Positions 53,809 through 62,289 of a stretch of DNA of 64,000 nt are shown here, piece by piece. The position numbers and the translations under genes were made by a program. Origin of the DNA: CAZBME01 sp964645835. Its GTDB lineage: Bacteria > Desulfobacterota > Syntrophia > Syntrophales > UBA8958. Numbering within the stretch: position 1 is the first letter of the stretch; each line of letters starts with the position of its first letter. The notes under the pieces are model-generated. The model saw nothing but the letters and a program-made list of their open reading frames with translations. It was not told the origin of the DNA and did no database searches. Location: contig CAZYDG010000060.1 of NCBI GenBank assembly GCA_964645835.1, positions 58,500-122,499 on the forward strand. Direction: 5' to 3'.

Positions 53809-55059
53809 TCAGACTGCCTTTGCCCTTTTATCAATAACAGCCAGGATCTTTTCAATAGTTGTGCTCATTCCGTATGTTTTATTGAACTCAATCGACAGCA
53901 TTTGCGCTGTTGGCATGATGGAGGATGACATGTCTTGCAACGTCTTCAAAACAAGGCTTGTTTTGATTTCGACGGATTCGCCAAATCTTTCCCAGTGTTT
54001 CTGCTGAATCCAGGACGGTCGGTTCTCCCCGCCTATCCTCATGGTCTGTTTTCCCGTTAGATCAGGATAGACCTGCGTACAGATCAGATCATAAAAGGGT
54101 GCGAGGCGTGGTCCGCGGTCAGTGAAGAGCATGGACAAATTCTTGGCATGGGCGTCGGCATTACCGATCAGAAAATTGAAGATCGTCCATCGCAAGAGGG
54201 CCATGCGATCGGCTGCGGGGCGGATACTTTTTGCCTGCAAAAGGGCAAGGCACTGCTTTAAAGACGGTCCGCCTTCCGTTTCGTATTTCTGGTCGGGCAG
54301 ATACCCCAGGGCCTGGCAGAAATCTTCCTGGTGCAGGCGCACCATGCGTCCATCCTTGTCCCTGCTTCTGTCATAACGGGCGATGATGAATAGCCGATCG
54401 AGACCCTGGTGGATCGTTACCAGCGGTACCGAAAGTCCCATGTTTTGGGCGAGCATCATGCAGAATGCCTCATTGCCAACTGTATCCTCCAGATCCCTGA
54501 TCGGCGGTTTCAGGATGTGGCTGCTCGGCGCATTTCCCGAGGCGATGAAGATGCGATCGCCTTCCATATAAACCGGCAGTTTGTTTTGCGCCCCGGCCAA
54601 GGAAAGGCGCATTCCTTCCACGCCGACCATTAGTGGTCGTCGAGGAAGGTCGATGATAATCTCGTGCAATTCTTTTTCGTTAAGTTCCCGATAGCCGGGT
54701 TTTAAGGTGGGGGCAGCGCCCGAGGGCAGCAGGGAGACCGCCCCGGCGCATTCCCCTCCGATATTGTTCAGCATGGCAAAGTCATTGCTTTCGGAAATCT
54801 GAAGGCGCTGCGCGATGACCCGTTTTATCTCCGCTTCGGGCAGGAGATTGGAAAAAAAAGGACGAGACAAATCATCAGGGTAACTCTCTTCTGTCAAGGG
54901 GAGGTGCAGTGATAAAGGAATAGCGCCTTTCTGACGGACCCATTCCGCATCATATTGAAAAACAAAACGTCGTTTTTCATCCAGACAAAGCCGTCCGATC
55001 TTTTGCTCCTGAAGATAGACATCGAGGCCCGGATTGTCTCTGTTGTTATGGTTACTCAT
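53809..55059 (-). CDS. hipA: HipA-type serine/threonine kinase toxin
   Basis: A 416-residue protein with the N-terminal HipA couple domain and kinase core. Motifs: SLAGAQNKLPVY (ATP-binding loop type), HILKPP, and the catalytic NFLIGNADAHAKNLSML. HipA kinases stop growth by phosphorylating targets such as glutamyl-tRNA synthetase. The ATG at 55059 overlaps the hipB stop by 8 bases. It may be a stability module of the island. Confidence 0.92.
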   Translation of the reverse strand: MSNHNNRDNPGLDVYLQEQKIGRLCLDEKRRFVFQYDAEWVRQKGAIPLSLHLPLTEESYPDDLSRPFFSNLLPEAEIKRVIAQRLQISESNDFAMLNNIGGECAGAVSLLPSGAAPTLKPGYRELNEKELHEIIIDLPRRPLMVGVEGMRLSLAGAQNKLPVYMEGDRIFIASGNAPSSHILKPPIRDLEDTVGNEAFCMMLAQNMGLSVPLVTIHQGLDRLFIIARYDRSRDKDGRMVRLHQEDFCQALGYLPDQKYETEGGPSLKQCLALLQAKSIRPAADRMALLRWTIFNFLIGNADAHAKNLSMLFTDRGPRLAPFYDLICTQVYPDLTGKQTMRIGGENRPSWIQQKHWERFGESVEIKTSLVLKTLQDMSSSIMPTAQMLSIEFNKTYGMSTTIEKILAVIDKRAKAV

Positions 55060-55282
55060 CCGGCCACTTCCTCGCTTCGATGGTGACATCGATCCCCAGC
55101 GCGATAAGAACCCGTAGGACTTTTCCAACCTGCGCCGTCGCCTTGCCATTTTCTAAATCGGACATGAACCGGTACCCGACACCGCACAATGCTGCCGCAT
55201 CGGCCATGGTCAGTCCGTCTTCCTTGCGCCTCATTCTGACGGCGGCGCCAATATCCGCCGCTGTAACTACCTTGGTCTTCAA
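55052..55282 (-). CDS. hipB: HipB-type Xre antitoxin (TTG start)
   Basis: A 76-residue helix-turn-helix repressor (MADAAALCGVGYRFMSDLENGKATAQVGKVL) that neutralises HipA and represses the operon. I prefer a TTG at 55282, because GGAGGAGAAGGAGG lies just upstream and the ATG at 55348 would place coding sequence over an operator (IPEREW reads through TTCCC-n4-GGGAA). This start gives the length typical of HipB. Confidence 0.85.
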   Translation of the reverse strand: MKTKVVTAADIGAAVRMRRKEDGLTMADAAALCGVGYRFMSDLENGKATAQVGKVLRVLIALGIDVTIEARKWPDE

Positions 55283-55306
55283 ATTTTCCGTCCTCCTTCT
55301 CCTCCA

Positions 55307-55420
55307 TTCCCTTTCGGGAATAATAATCGGTAAAGCAGGGGTTGTCAAGAATTATGTTACCGATAGGGAATAATCAGGGGAGCGCATTCTTCTTGCTGCT
55401 TAAATATTACCGTTAGGGAA
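55307..55420. promoter_or_regulatory. Three evenly spaced HipB operator candidates
   Basis: TTCCC-TTTC-GGGAA (55307-55320), TTACC-GATA-GGGAA (55357-55370) and TTACC-GTTA-GGGAA (55407-55420). Each is 14 bases with dyad symmetry and they begin exactly 50 bases apart, upstream of hipB. HipB proteins bind such split palindromes (TATCC-n8-GGATA in E. coli). Confidence 0.75.
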
Positions 55421-55649
55421 TAAAGCAGAACGCGCTTCCGATAAGATTATCCAAAACGGTGAATTGCTCGCGTGTGCTTATGTACACTTTGAGTTGCATT
55501 GCCTGGATGGTATCGTCATCGCCGAAAACGATTGACAACCGAGTGCAACCCGAAATTAAGGTCGGAACTGTGTTATTTAATTTGTCGCGATTTAAAGACA
55601 ATGATGCTAATGTCGTTGAAAACATGATTCTTCTTATGTTCGGAGTCTA

Positions 55650-56354
55650 ATGATAGCACCAACTGAAATGAAGTTCATAACACCCAATATGCCATTTTCA
55701 GAAATATCGCGAAAGTATCTAAACGCTCTGCTTTCGCTGGAAACAAATCAGGCGAAAGAATTAATTTTACGAGCAGTGGAGGAAGGGGTCAGCGTCAAGG
55801 ATATTTACCTGCATGTGTTCCAGCCGGTGCAGTATGAGGTTGGTTGGCTCTGGGAATCCGGAGTAATATCAGTTGGCCGGGAGCATTATTGCACTAATGC
55901 AACTCAACTTATGATGTCGATGCTCTATTCTCGTGTATTCAGCGGCGCTACCGATGGCAGGAGATTACTGGCTGCGTGCGTGCAAGGTGAACTCCACGAA
56001 CTGGGGCTGCGAATGCTGTCGGACTTTTTTGAAATGGAGGGATGGAACACTGACTATATGGGTGCAAATACCCCGAATGAAAGCATTGTCAGTGCGCTTG
56101 AAGAGATAAAATACGACCTGCTTGCCATAAACGTCACAATGAACGATCGATTGGAGGATGCGAAAAAATTAATCGATGCTGTACACGCTTCAACCAAAGC
56201 CAGAAACACACTAATACTTGTGGGTGGGTATACTTTCCTTAATGTCGATTCAATATGGCTGAAAATAGGAGCAGACGGAATGGCTGCCGATGCGAAGCTA
56301 GCTATAAACATGGCGAATGAACTTGTACAGGGTGGTAGAAAAAATGTTCGATGA
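55650..56354 (+). CDS. Stand-alone B12-binding protein with CarH-type light-sensor motif
   Basis: A 234-residue protein. A four-helix region (1-95) carries W68-x9-E78-H79, the motif with which CarH-type photoreceptors hold adenosylcobalamin. The Rossmann half has E114-x-H116-x2-G119; H116 would bind cobalt. No DNA-binding HTH is attached, unlike CarH, so the output must be another protein. A short frame ending TAATG at its start codon (55459-55650) may be a remnant. It is followed by the zinc protein gene after 59 bases. Confidence 0.82.
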   Translation: MIAPTEMKFITPNMPFSEISRKYLNALLSLETNQAKELILRAVEEGVSVKDIYLHVFQPVQYEVGWLWESGVISVGREHYCTNATQLMMSMLYSRVFSGATDGRRLLAACVQGELHELGLRMLSDFFEMEGWNTDYMGANTPNESIVSALEEIKYDLLAINVTMNDRLEDAKKLIDAVHASTKARNTLILVGGYTFLNVDSIWLKIGADGMAADAKLAINMANELVQGGRKNVR

Positions 56355-56413
56355 TCAAAGTTCATTAGCATGCAACAGCATATCATTAATAATAAATCAT
56401 CGAGAGTTTAAAA

Positions 56414-56704
56414 ATGGCCGAAGATAAAGAGATATATGATGAATTGTCTCGTCTTAATAATGAACTCGTAAATCTTCAGCGCAAATTAGCTAAAAAGAAT
56501 GCGGAACTTCAGGCAGCATTAGATCGTATTGAAACATTACAGGGTTTCCTTCCAATCTGTTCATACTGCAAAATGATAAGGACCGATAATGGCAATTGGA
56601 TGCAAATTGAAGCATATATAAGTAGACATTCTAAAACTGAATTCAGCCACGGCATCTGCCCGGAGTGTTTAAAAAAATATTTTCCGGAAATGGATGAAAA
56701 TTGA
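56414..56704 (+). CDS. Coiled-coil protein with CxxC/CPxC zinc motif
   Basis: A 96-residue protein: an N-terminal coiled coil (ELSRLNNELVNLQRKLAKKNAELQ split over 24 residues) and a compact metal domain with LPICSYCKMIRTDNGNW and FSHGICPECLKKYFPE. This C-terminal module is common after receivers and cyclases in Desulfobacterota. Its job is unknown. Next to the B12 protein, it may be its signalling partner. Confidence 0.75.
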   Translation: MAEDKEIYDELSRLNNELVNLQRKLAKKNAELQAALDRIETLQGFLPICSYCKMIRTDNGNWMQIEAYISRHSKTEFSHGICPECLKKYFPEMDEN

Positions 56705-56860
56705 TTCTCATTTGATATGTGCATAGCCATGGGCTCTGCTTTAAAAGGTTTTTATGATTGATATCGCCGACAGAGCCGGATTAGTCAATTCGTGAACTCA
56801 AATTACCTTGTCTTGGTGGAAAGAATCGTGATAAAAAAAGATAAACTTAAAGAGGGATTC

Positions 56861-58114
56861 ATGTCTTTTAAGCATCGACGCACGCCCAAATATCATGCTT
56901 TTCTGGAAGTTTTAATAAACGAATGTCCCCTTTTCATTCTTTTACTTTTCACACTCGTGACTCTCATCGCAGGCTGCTCGGGGAGTAATAATGCGTCAAC
57001 TCCTCCGGTCGAAAGGTTGCAAGTTTCCGTCGCTGCAAACTGGTCGGCATACAAAAGTACACATGGTCTTTCAGAAGGTGGAGTGGCTGTCTATGTCGAG
57101 ACTCCTTCCGGCAATTACTACGCATCCTCCGGTATGCCTGCGGGTGTCGATCAGTATACCCGTTTCCGGGCCGGCAGCAACACAAAAACCTTCACGGCTG
57201 CCGCCATCATGCTTCTCAACCAGCAGGGACTTCTGAACATTGATGATTTCATCACTTCAAATATCCCGTTTAAGGGGATTCCCTACATACCGGAGACCGC
57301 GGCATACAACATTCCCAACAAGTCGACCATCACCATTAAGCAACTGTTGTCGCATACCGCAGGCGTATTTGACATTTCGAACCAGGTAGTTCCGGCAACC
57401 TGCACCTGTCCGTTTGCCGGGCAGGACTACATTACCAGCGTTCAGACGACTGATCCCACCCACCAATTCTCGGTCGATGAGCTTGTCGGTGTCATCGCTA
57501 CGTGCCAGATATCCTACTTTGTTCCAAGCGGCGGCTACCATTACTCAAATGCGGGATATTGGCTGCTCTGTAAAATAATCGAGCGGGTCTCTGGGATGAC
57601 CTATGACCAATACGTTATGAATAATCTGTTAGTGCCAAATAGACTTTTATCCACCACTGTCCCCATGCTGGGAACGGACCAGACAATCCCGGCGCCCTTC
57701 ACACCGGGCTACATTTTTGATGGAGGCGTGATGACCGATGTTACGCTGGCCAACGAGTCGCCCAGCGTGGCTTCGGGCAACATACTTTCGACACCGGCCG
57801 ACCTTGCGAGATGGGTCAGGAACCTCCTCACGGCTCAGGCCGGACTGAATGCCGCTTCAGTGGCAGCGATGAAGACTGCGACCCCGCAGAGTGGAGGCAA
57901 TCAATATGGTCTGGGGATCTTTTACACGGCTGGGCTTGGGTATGGTCATAATGGCGCGGTATCGGGTTACCTGTCCAATATGATGTACGATCCCATCTCC
58001 GATGTAACGACAATCGTCTACTTCAATGTGTGGGACTTAGCGCACATGAATCCCGATCAATTCGCCCTGAACGTTAAAATTGCCAAGGATGCGAAGGCAG
58101 CCTTGGGTTATTGA
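56861..58114 (+). CDS. Secreted serine hydrolase (class C beta-lactamase / esterase family)
   Basis: A 417-residue exported protein with a signal anchor and lipobox-like LIAGC. The catalytic Ser is in S-x2-K (AGSNTKTFTAAAIM), the Tyr in Y-S-N (YHYSNAGYWLL), and a late HNG box appears as GYGHNGAVSGY. The family includes beta-lactamases, D-alanyl-carboxypeptidases and esterases, so no drug resistance claim is made. The ATG at 56861 with GAGGG upstream is preferred over 56792. Confidence 0.87.
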   Translation: MSFKHRRTPKYHAFLEVLINECPLFILLLFTLVTLIAGCSGSNNASTPPVERLQVSVAANWSAYKSTHGLSEGGVAVYVETPSGNYYASSGMPAGVDQYTRFRAGSNTKTFTAAAIMLLNQQGLLNIDDFITSNIPFKGIPYIPETAAYNIPNKSTITIKQLLSHTAGVFDISNQVVPATCTCPFAGQDYITSVQTTDPTHQFSVDELVGVIATCQISYFVPSGGYHYSNAGYWLLCKIIERVSGMTYDQYVMNNLLVPNRLLSTTVPMLGTDQTIPAPFTPGYIFDGGVMTDVTLANESPSVASGNILSTPADLARWVRNLLTAQAGLNAASVAAMKTATPQSGGNQYGLGIFYTAGLGYGHNGAVSGYLSNMMYDPISDVTTIVYFNVWDLAHMNPDQFALNVKIAKDAKAALGY

Positions 58115-58130
58115 CGTTTCCCCTCATCCC

Positions 58131-58193
58131 AGGACATAGTCCAAGGACATCCGAAGAAGTTAAAAACCCACTGGAAATAGTGGGTTTTTTATT
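58131..58193 (+). repeat. Right direct repeat of the island (att-like)
   Basis: This is the partner of 41118-41180 with 7 mismatches in 63. It holds the same terminator-like hairpin (AACCCACTGGAAATAGTGGG then a T-run), so it also ends the serine hydrolase transcript. Confidence 0.75.
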
Positions 58194-58230
58194 CGTTTCG
58201 GGTCTAATACCCCGCGGCTTGCCGCGCATC

Positions 58231-58297
58231 CGTCATTCCGGCGAAGGCCGGAATCCAGAGAATCGGGACTGGATGCCGGATCAAGTCCGGCCTGACG
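58231..58297. repeat. REP-like inverted repeat
   Basis: CGTCATTCCGGCGAAGGCCGGAATCCAG and CTGGATGCCGGATCAAGTCCGGCCTGACG form an imperfect inverted pair just outside the island. A further hairpin with T-run follows at about 58300-58338. No gene is seen in 58194-58560. Confidence 0.7.
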
Positions 58298-58560
58298 AAA
58301 GGGGTTTAATACCTCGCTGAAAATAGCGGGGTTTTTATTGATGTTCGTTCTTTATATGGTGATTCAGGCACTATTTACTTTATTTGGGACGGGCAATAAG
58401 TTCTTTGATTTACTACCGGGATGACTGCTTGCCAGATAAGATATTTTGAAGTGCAAAATCAGGGAAACACTTATTTAAACGGTTCATTTCCGTGGTAGTA
58501 TGAGTTTGGACTAAGCCAAAAGAGGAGGCCTATCGTCCAAAGGCTGGAGGGCGATCGAAT

Positions 58561-59802
58561 ATGGCAGAACGGCTCCATTTTAAGGTGTTTGATACCCCGA
58601 CAGAGGCGAGGCTCTTCCGCGCATTTCTGTACCAATACGTTCCACTGGCAATCATTGCATTGCACGATCAGCGTATTCTGGAGGTGAACGAGAGTTTTCT
58701 GATCTTGACCGGACTCTCCCGGGAACAGTTGATCGGTCATCCGTATGATGAATTTGATTTCTGGCCAAGCCTTGGACAGCAGGAACATTTGTTGGCCATT
58801 ATTGAAAGACAAGGCAGCTTTAAAAATGTTGGATCCAGTATTTCCACGGCCTCGGGGGACACTCTCGATCTGCTTTGGAGCGGTATTACTGCTAAACATA
58901 ATGGCGATAATTATATAATACTCTCCGTGGTTGACGTGACCATGATCAAACGCATGGCCCAGTCCCTTGAAGAGACGAAAATCCTTCTTGACAAGATATT
59001 GGCCAGCATCAAAGAGGCTATTTTTGTTGTTTCTCATCCTTACCGCAATATTCTCTTCTTTAATCGGGCAGCTGAGCGCCTCTTCGGGTACAATAAAGAG
59101 GAACTTCTGGGACAGCCCACGGAAATGCTTTATCTCAACCATGAAATGTTTGTGGAATTCGGCAGACGTTACTTTTCCGTAATTGCGAAGCGGATAACCG
59201 ATGATCCCGTGTTCAAAACGGAATATCAAATGAAACACAAAGATGGCACCGTCATTGTCACCGATCATACCGTGACACCCATAATTAACGAGGACGGCTC
59301 CTGGCTTGCGTCCGTCAGCGCGGTTCGCGATATCACGGAAAAAAAACAGGCTGAAATGGATATGCTGAAGAAATCGAAGGATCTGGAAGAGGCAATCACG
59401 GCACTTAAGGTCCTGTTAAAAGAGCAAAAAAAGGACCAGGAGGAGACTGAAAAGAAAATATTCTCAAATATCCGGGATCTAATCCTGCCCTTTATGGAAG
59501 AATTAAAGCATACCTCTTTATCGGTAAAACAAAGCGGGCTGCTCACGGTTATTGAGAATAATCTTGACAAAATCGAATCCTCTTTACTATCTCAGCTAAA
59601 ACTTAAGTTTTCGACATTGACCCCGAGGGAAATTGAAATAGCAATACTGATCCGGGAAAGAAGATCGACAAAAGAGATTGCCGGCCTGTTGAATTTGTCA
59701 CCTAAGACGGTTGAATTTCACCGTAATCGGATCAGGCGTAAGATGGGTTTGGAAAACAATAAAATCAATCTGCAATCCTCCCTACTGAAACTCGACGAAT
59801 AA
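58561..59802 (+). CDS. PAS-LuxR transcription regulator
   Basis: A 413-residue soluble regulator. Two PAS domains (about 20-130 and 140-265), a coiled coil (265-305) and a C-terminal LuxR-type HTH (LTPREIEIAILIRERRSTKEIAGLL, then SPKTVEFHRNRIRRKMGL). It shares the region KIFSNIRDLILPFMEEL with the proteins at 28859 and 59920. GGAGGG stands nine bases before the ATG. Ligand unknown. Confidence 0.85.
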   Translation: MAERLHFKVFDTPTEARLFRAFLYQYVPLAIIALHDQRILEVNESFLILTGLSREQLIGHPYDEFDFWPSLGQQEHLLAIIERQGSFKNVGSSISTASGDTLDLLWSGITAKHNGDNYIILSVVDVTMIKRMAQSLEETKILLDKILASIKEAIFVVSHPYRNILFFNRAAERLFGYNKEELLGQPTEMLYLNHEMFVEFGRRYFSVIAKRITDDPVFKTEYQMKHKDGTVIVTDHTVTPIINEDGSWLASVSAVRDITEKKQAEMDMLKKSKDLEEAITALKVLLKEQKKDQEETEKKIFSNIRDLILPFMEELKHTSLSVKQSGLLTVIENNLDKIESSLLSQLKLKFSTLTPREIEIAILIRERRSTKEIAGLLNLSPKTVEFHRNRIRRKMGLENNKINLQSSLLKLDE

Positions 59803-59919
59803 TAATAACCCCAGATACAACCTAGCAATTTATGCGAAATCGACTAGGGTGTGCCTTACACCCATCGATGTGGCATTAAATCAGCCTGATATTAAAAAGG
59901 ATTTTTTGGAAAGGATAAA

Positions 59920-60777
59920 ATGCAAAAGAATGCGCCTCCTGAAATATCCAGACCGGATGGGTTCTATCGGAATTTGACGATAAACAATACGAGCTTAACC
60001 GCATCTGCATTGATTGTTAACCTTGAGACGGGCCACATTATCGACATCAATAAAAGTTGCCTAGATATAATCGGTTACTCATATGACGAGGTTGTGGGCG
60101 GCGCCTTGCTTGAATTCGGCTTTTTGGAGGGTCATGAAGACTGGGCAGGCTTTGTGGAGATGCTCCACAAAGACGGTGGCATCAGCGAAGCGCAGATCAG
60201 GTTACGCAGGAAAGACGGGCAATTGGTCAATCTGCGCTGGGCTGCCGAATTGATCGCGCTCAATCCGCAGGAAGTATTGCTTTCCGAGCGCGCGGACAGG
60301 AGCGAATGCCAGGGCATCGGCAAGGCTGAAGGAAATATGCAGCAGGATACGCAAAATCTTAAAGAAGCCTACACAGCATTAAAAATTGTTTTGAAACGGC
60401 TGACGCAGAGACGCGCGGAGATTGAAGAAAGGGTATTTTCCAATATTCGGGAACTCATCCTGCCGCTCATAGGCAGCCTTAAGCACACAGATTTATCGGC
60501 AGAGCAGATGGGGCTCGTACGGGCGATTGAGAATAATCTCAATGAAATCAACAATGCCTTCATGACTCATCTGAAGCTTAGGTATTCCGCACTTACCCCC
60601 CGGGAGATTGAGATAGCGACGCTGGTGCGGGAAAGTAAATCGACAAAGGAAATGGCGCTCCTGCTGAATATTACGCCCAAAACCGTTGAATTTCATCGCA
60701 GCAGGCTCCGGCAAAAACTGGGATTGAGAGACAAGAAAATCAATCTGCAATCTTACCTGAAAACAATGGAACAATAG
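59920..60777 (+). CDS. PAS-LuxR transcription regulator, shorter paralogue
   Basis: A 285-residue protein with one PAS domain (about 20-130), a coiled coil, and the same LuxR-type end (LTPREIEIATLVRESKSTKEMALLL). It differs from the preceding gene mainly by lack of the second PAS. The two are 117 bases apart and likely arose by duplication. The HTH is intact. Confidence 0.82.
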   Translation: MQKNAPPEISRPDGFYRNLTINNTSLTASALIVNLETGHIIDINKSCLDIIGYSYDEVVGGALLEFGFLEGHEDWAGFVEMLHKDGGISEAQIRLRRKDGQLVNLRWAAELIALNPQEVLLSERADRSECQGIGKAEGNMQQDTQNLKEAYTALKIVLKRLTQRRAEIEERVFSNIRELILPLIGSLKHTDLSAEQMGLVRAIENNLNEINNAFMTHLKLRYSALTPREIEIATLVRESKSTKEMALLLNITPKTVEFHRSRLRQKLGLRDKKINLQSYLKTMEQ

Positions 60778-60804
60778 ATTTGGATTGAGGTCGGAAGAGG
60801 AAAG

Positions 60805-62226
60805 ATGGCCCGAGTTCTACTCATAAATGATGACGAAACCTTTTCACGGATAATCTGCGACCAGATATGTGCCCTGGGGCACGATTGTAAGTGCATGAAA
60901 GGTATTGACAAAGGACTCGAACTCGCTCTTTCGGAGAATTTTGATGTGGTCCTGCTGGATATTTTACATCCCGGTGATGACGGGCTTTCAGCAATTGATG
61001 CTATGAGACAAGGGCCGTCACATCCTGAAGTTATCATCCTCACCGGAGATGGCACGGCCGATTGGGCTGAACTTGCCATTCGTAATGGTGTTTGGGATTA
61101 TATTGTCAAACCATGTTCCCAAAACAGGGTAATGCGCCCTCTCATCAGTGCTCTTCGATACCATGAATTTAAGACGGGCGTAGGGGATGGCAAGACCCTG
61201 AAGCTTGATGGAATCCTGGGACGAAGCCAGAAGATGAGAAACTGTTTTGAACTCATTGGCCAAATAGCGTCTGTGGATATCAGTGCTGTGATTATCGGTG
61301 AAACCGGCACCGGCAAGGAGCTCTTTGCCAGGTCCATACATAAAAACAGCCACCGGGCGGGTAGAGATTTCGTTACTGTGGATTGCGCCTCACTTAAGGA
61401 AAGCCTTGCCGAAAGTATCCTGTTCGGTCATGAAAGAGGAGCGTTTACGGGTGCATACCGAGGGACGGAGGGCCTCATTTGTCGGGCAGATGGCGGAACG
61501 TTATTTCTTGACGAAGTCGGCGAACTTCCCCTTTCCTTACAGAAGAACTTCTTGAGGGTTCTGCAAGAGCAACGATACCGCCCTCTGGGCGGCCTTAATG
61601 ATTTGCGGAGTGACTTTCGCTTGATTGCCGCGACGAACCGTAACCTCGATGCGATGGTTCAAGAAGGGACTTTTCGTGAGGATCTTCTCTTCCGCATGAG
61701 GTCGATCTCTCTGGAGATACCGCCTTTAAGAGAGCGCAAGGAGGATATGGGGGAAATTGTGATCTACCATGTGACCAGGATTTGTCGTCAGAACGGAATC
61801 AATCTGAAGGGTATTTCGCCAGGATTCCTGGATGCGCTCTGCTGCTATGACTGGCCCGGTAATGTCAGGGAGTTGGTGAATACAATTGAAAAGGCAATCG
61901 CTTCTGCACTTAATGAGCCGGTCCTTTTTCGTCAGCATTTGCCGGCAGAAATCCGAATCCGTTATGCATGCGCGGCAATCAAAGATGTGGATTCTAATCC
62001 TTTCCTTGAGACGGACATGGACCAATCAGAGCCATGCCTGCCCAAACTCAAGGAGTTGAAAGAAGCTACATACATGAAGCTAGAGAAAAAGTATCTGCAT
62101 GATCTCATTGAATTAACCGGCGGGGACATTGATAAAGCCATGGGTATTTCCGGCCTTGGCCGTGCTCGCCTCTATGGTCTTTTGAAGAAACATCTAATTT
62201 CCCCTTCATCAAGAGTTTTCGCCTGA
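60805..62226 (+). CDS. NtrC-family sigma-54-dependent response regulator
   Basis: A 473-residue activator with a receiver (D52 in LLDILHPG, K102 in IVKPCS), AAA+ domain with GETGTGKE (165-172) and GAFTGA (212-217), and a C-terminal Fis-like HTH (DIDKAMGISGLGRARLYGLLKK). It lies 27 bases after the PAS-LuxR gene in the same direction. No histidine kinase gene is next to it, so its phosphate donor is not visible. Confidence 0.9.
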   Translation: MARVLLINDDETFSRIICDQICALGHDCKCMKGIDKGLELALSENFDVVLLDILHPGDDGLSAIDAMRQGPSHPEVIILTGDGTADWAELAIRNGVWDYIVKPCSQNRVMRPLISALRYHEFKTGVGDGKTLKLDGILGRSQKMRNCFELIGQIASVDISAVIIGETGTGKELFARSIHKNSHRAGRDFVTVDCASLKESLAESILFGHERGAFTGAYRGTEGLICRADGGTLFLDEVGELPLSLQKNFLRVLQEQRYRPLGGLNDLRSDFRLIAATNRNLDAMVQEGTFREDLLFRMRSISLEIPPLRERKEDMGEIVIYHVTRICRQNGINLKGISPGFLDALCCYDWPGNVRELVNTIEKAIASALNEPVLFRQHLPAEIRIRYACAAIKDVDSNPFLETDMDQSEPCLPKLKELKEATYMKLEKKYLHDLIELTGGDIDKAMGISGLGRARLYGLLKKHLISPSSRVFA

Positions 62227-62289
62227 TTCCGGAAGAAAATATCTGATATCTTTTCGTTCATCAAGGGGCGCATCCTTTCACATATGCTC

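Noticed and set aside
55459..55650. 63-codon frame directly before the B12 protein
   Set aside because: No family match and odd composition; the TAATG contact is suggestive, but I cannot support it as a gene.
56861..58114. Calling the serine hydrolase an antibiotic-resistance beta-lactamase
   Set aside because: SxxK and YxN motifs are shared with esterases and peptidases; nothing here shows drug hydrolysis.
41118..58193. Calling the island a prophage
   Set aside because: No capsid, portal, terminase, tail, lysis or integrase genes are visible between the repeats.
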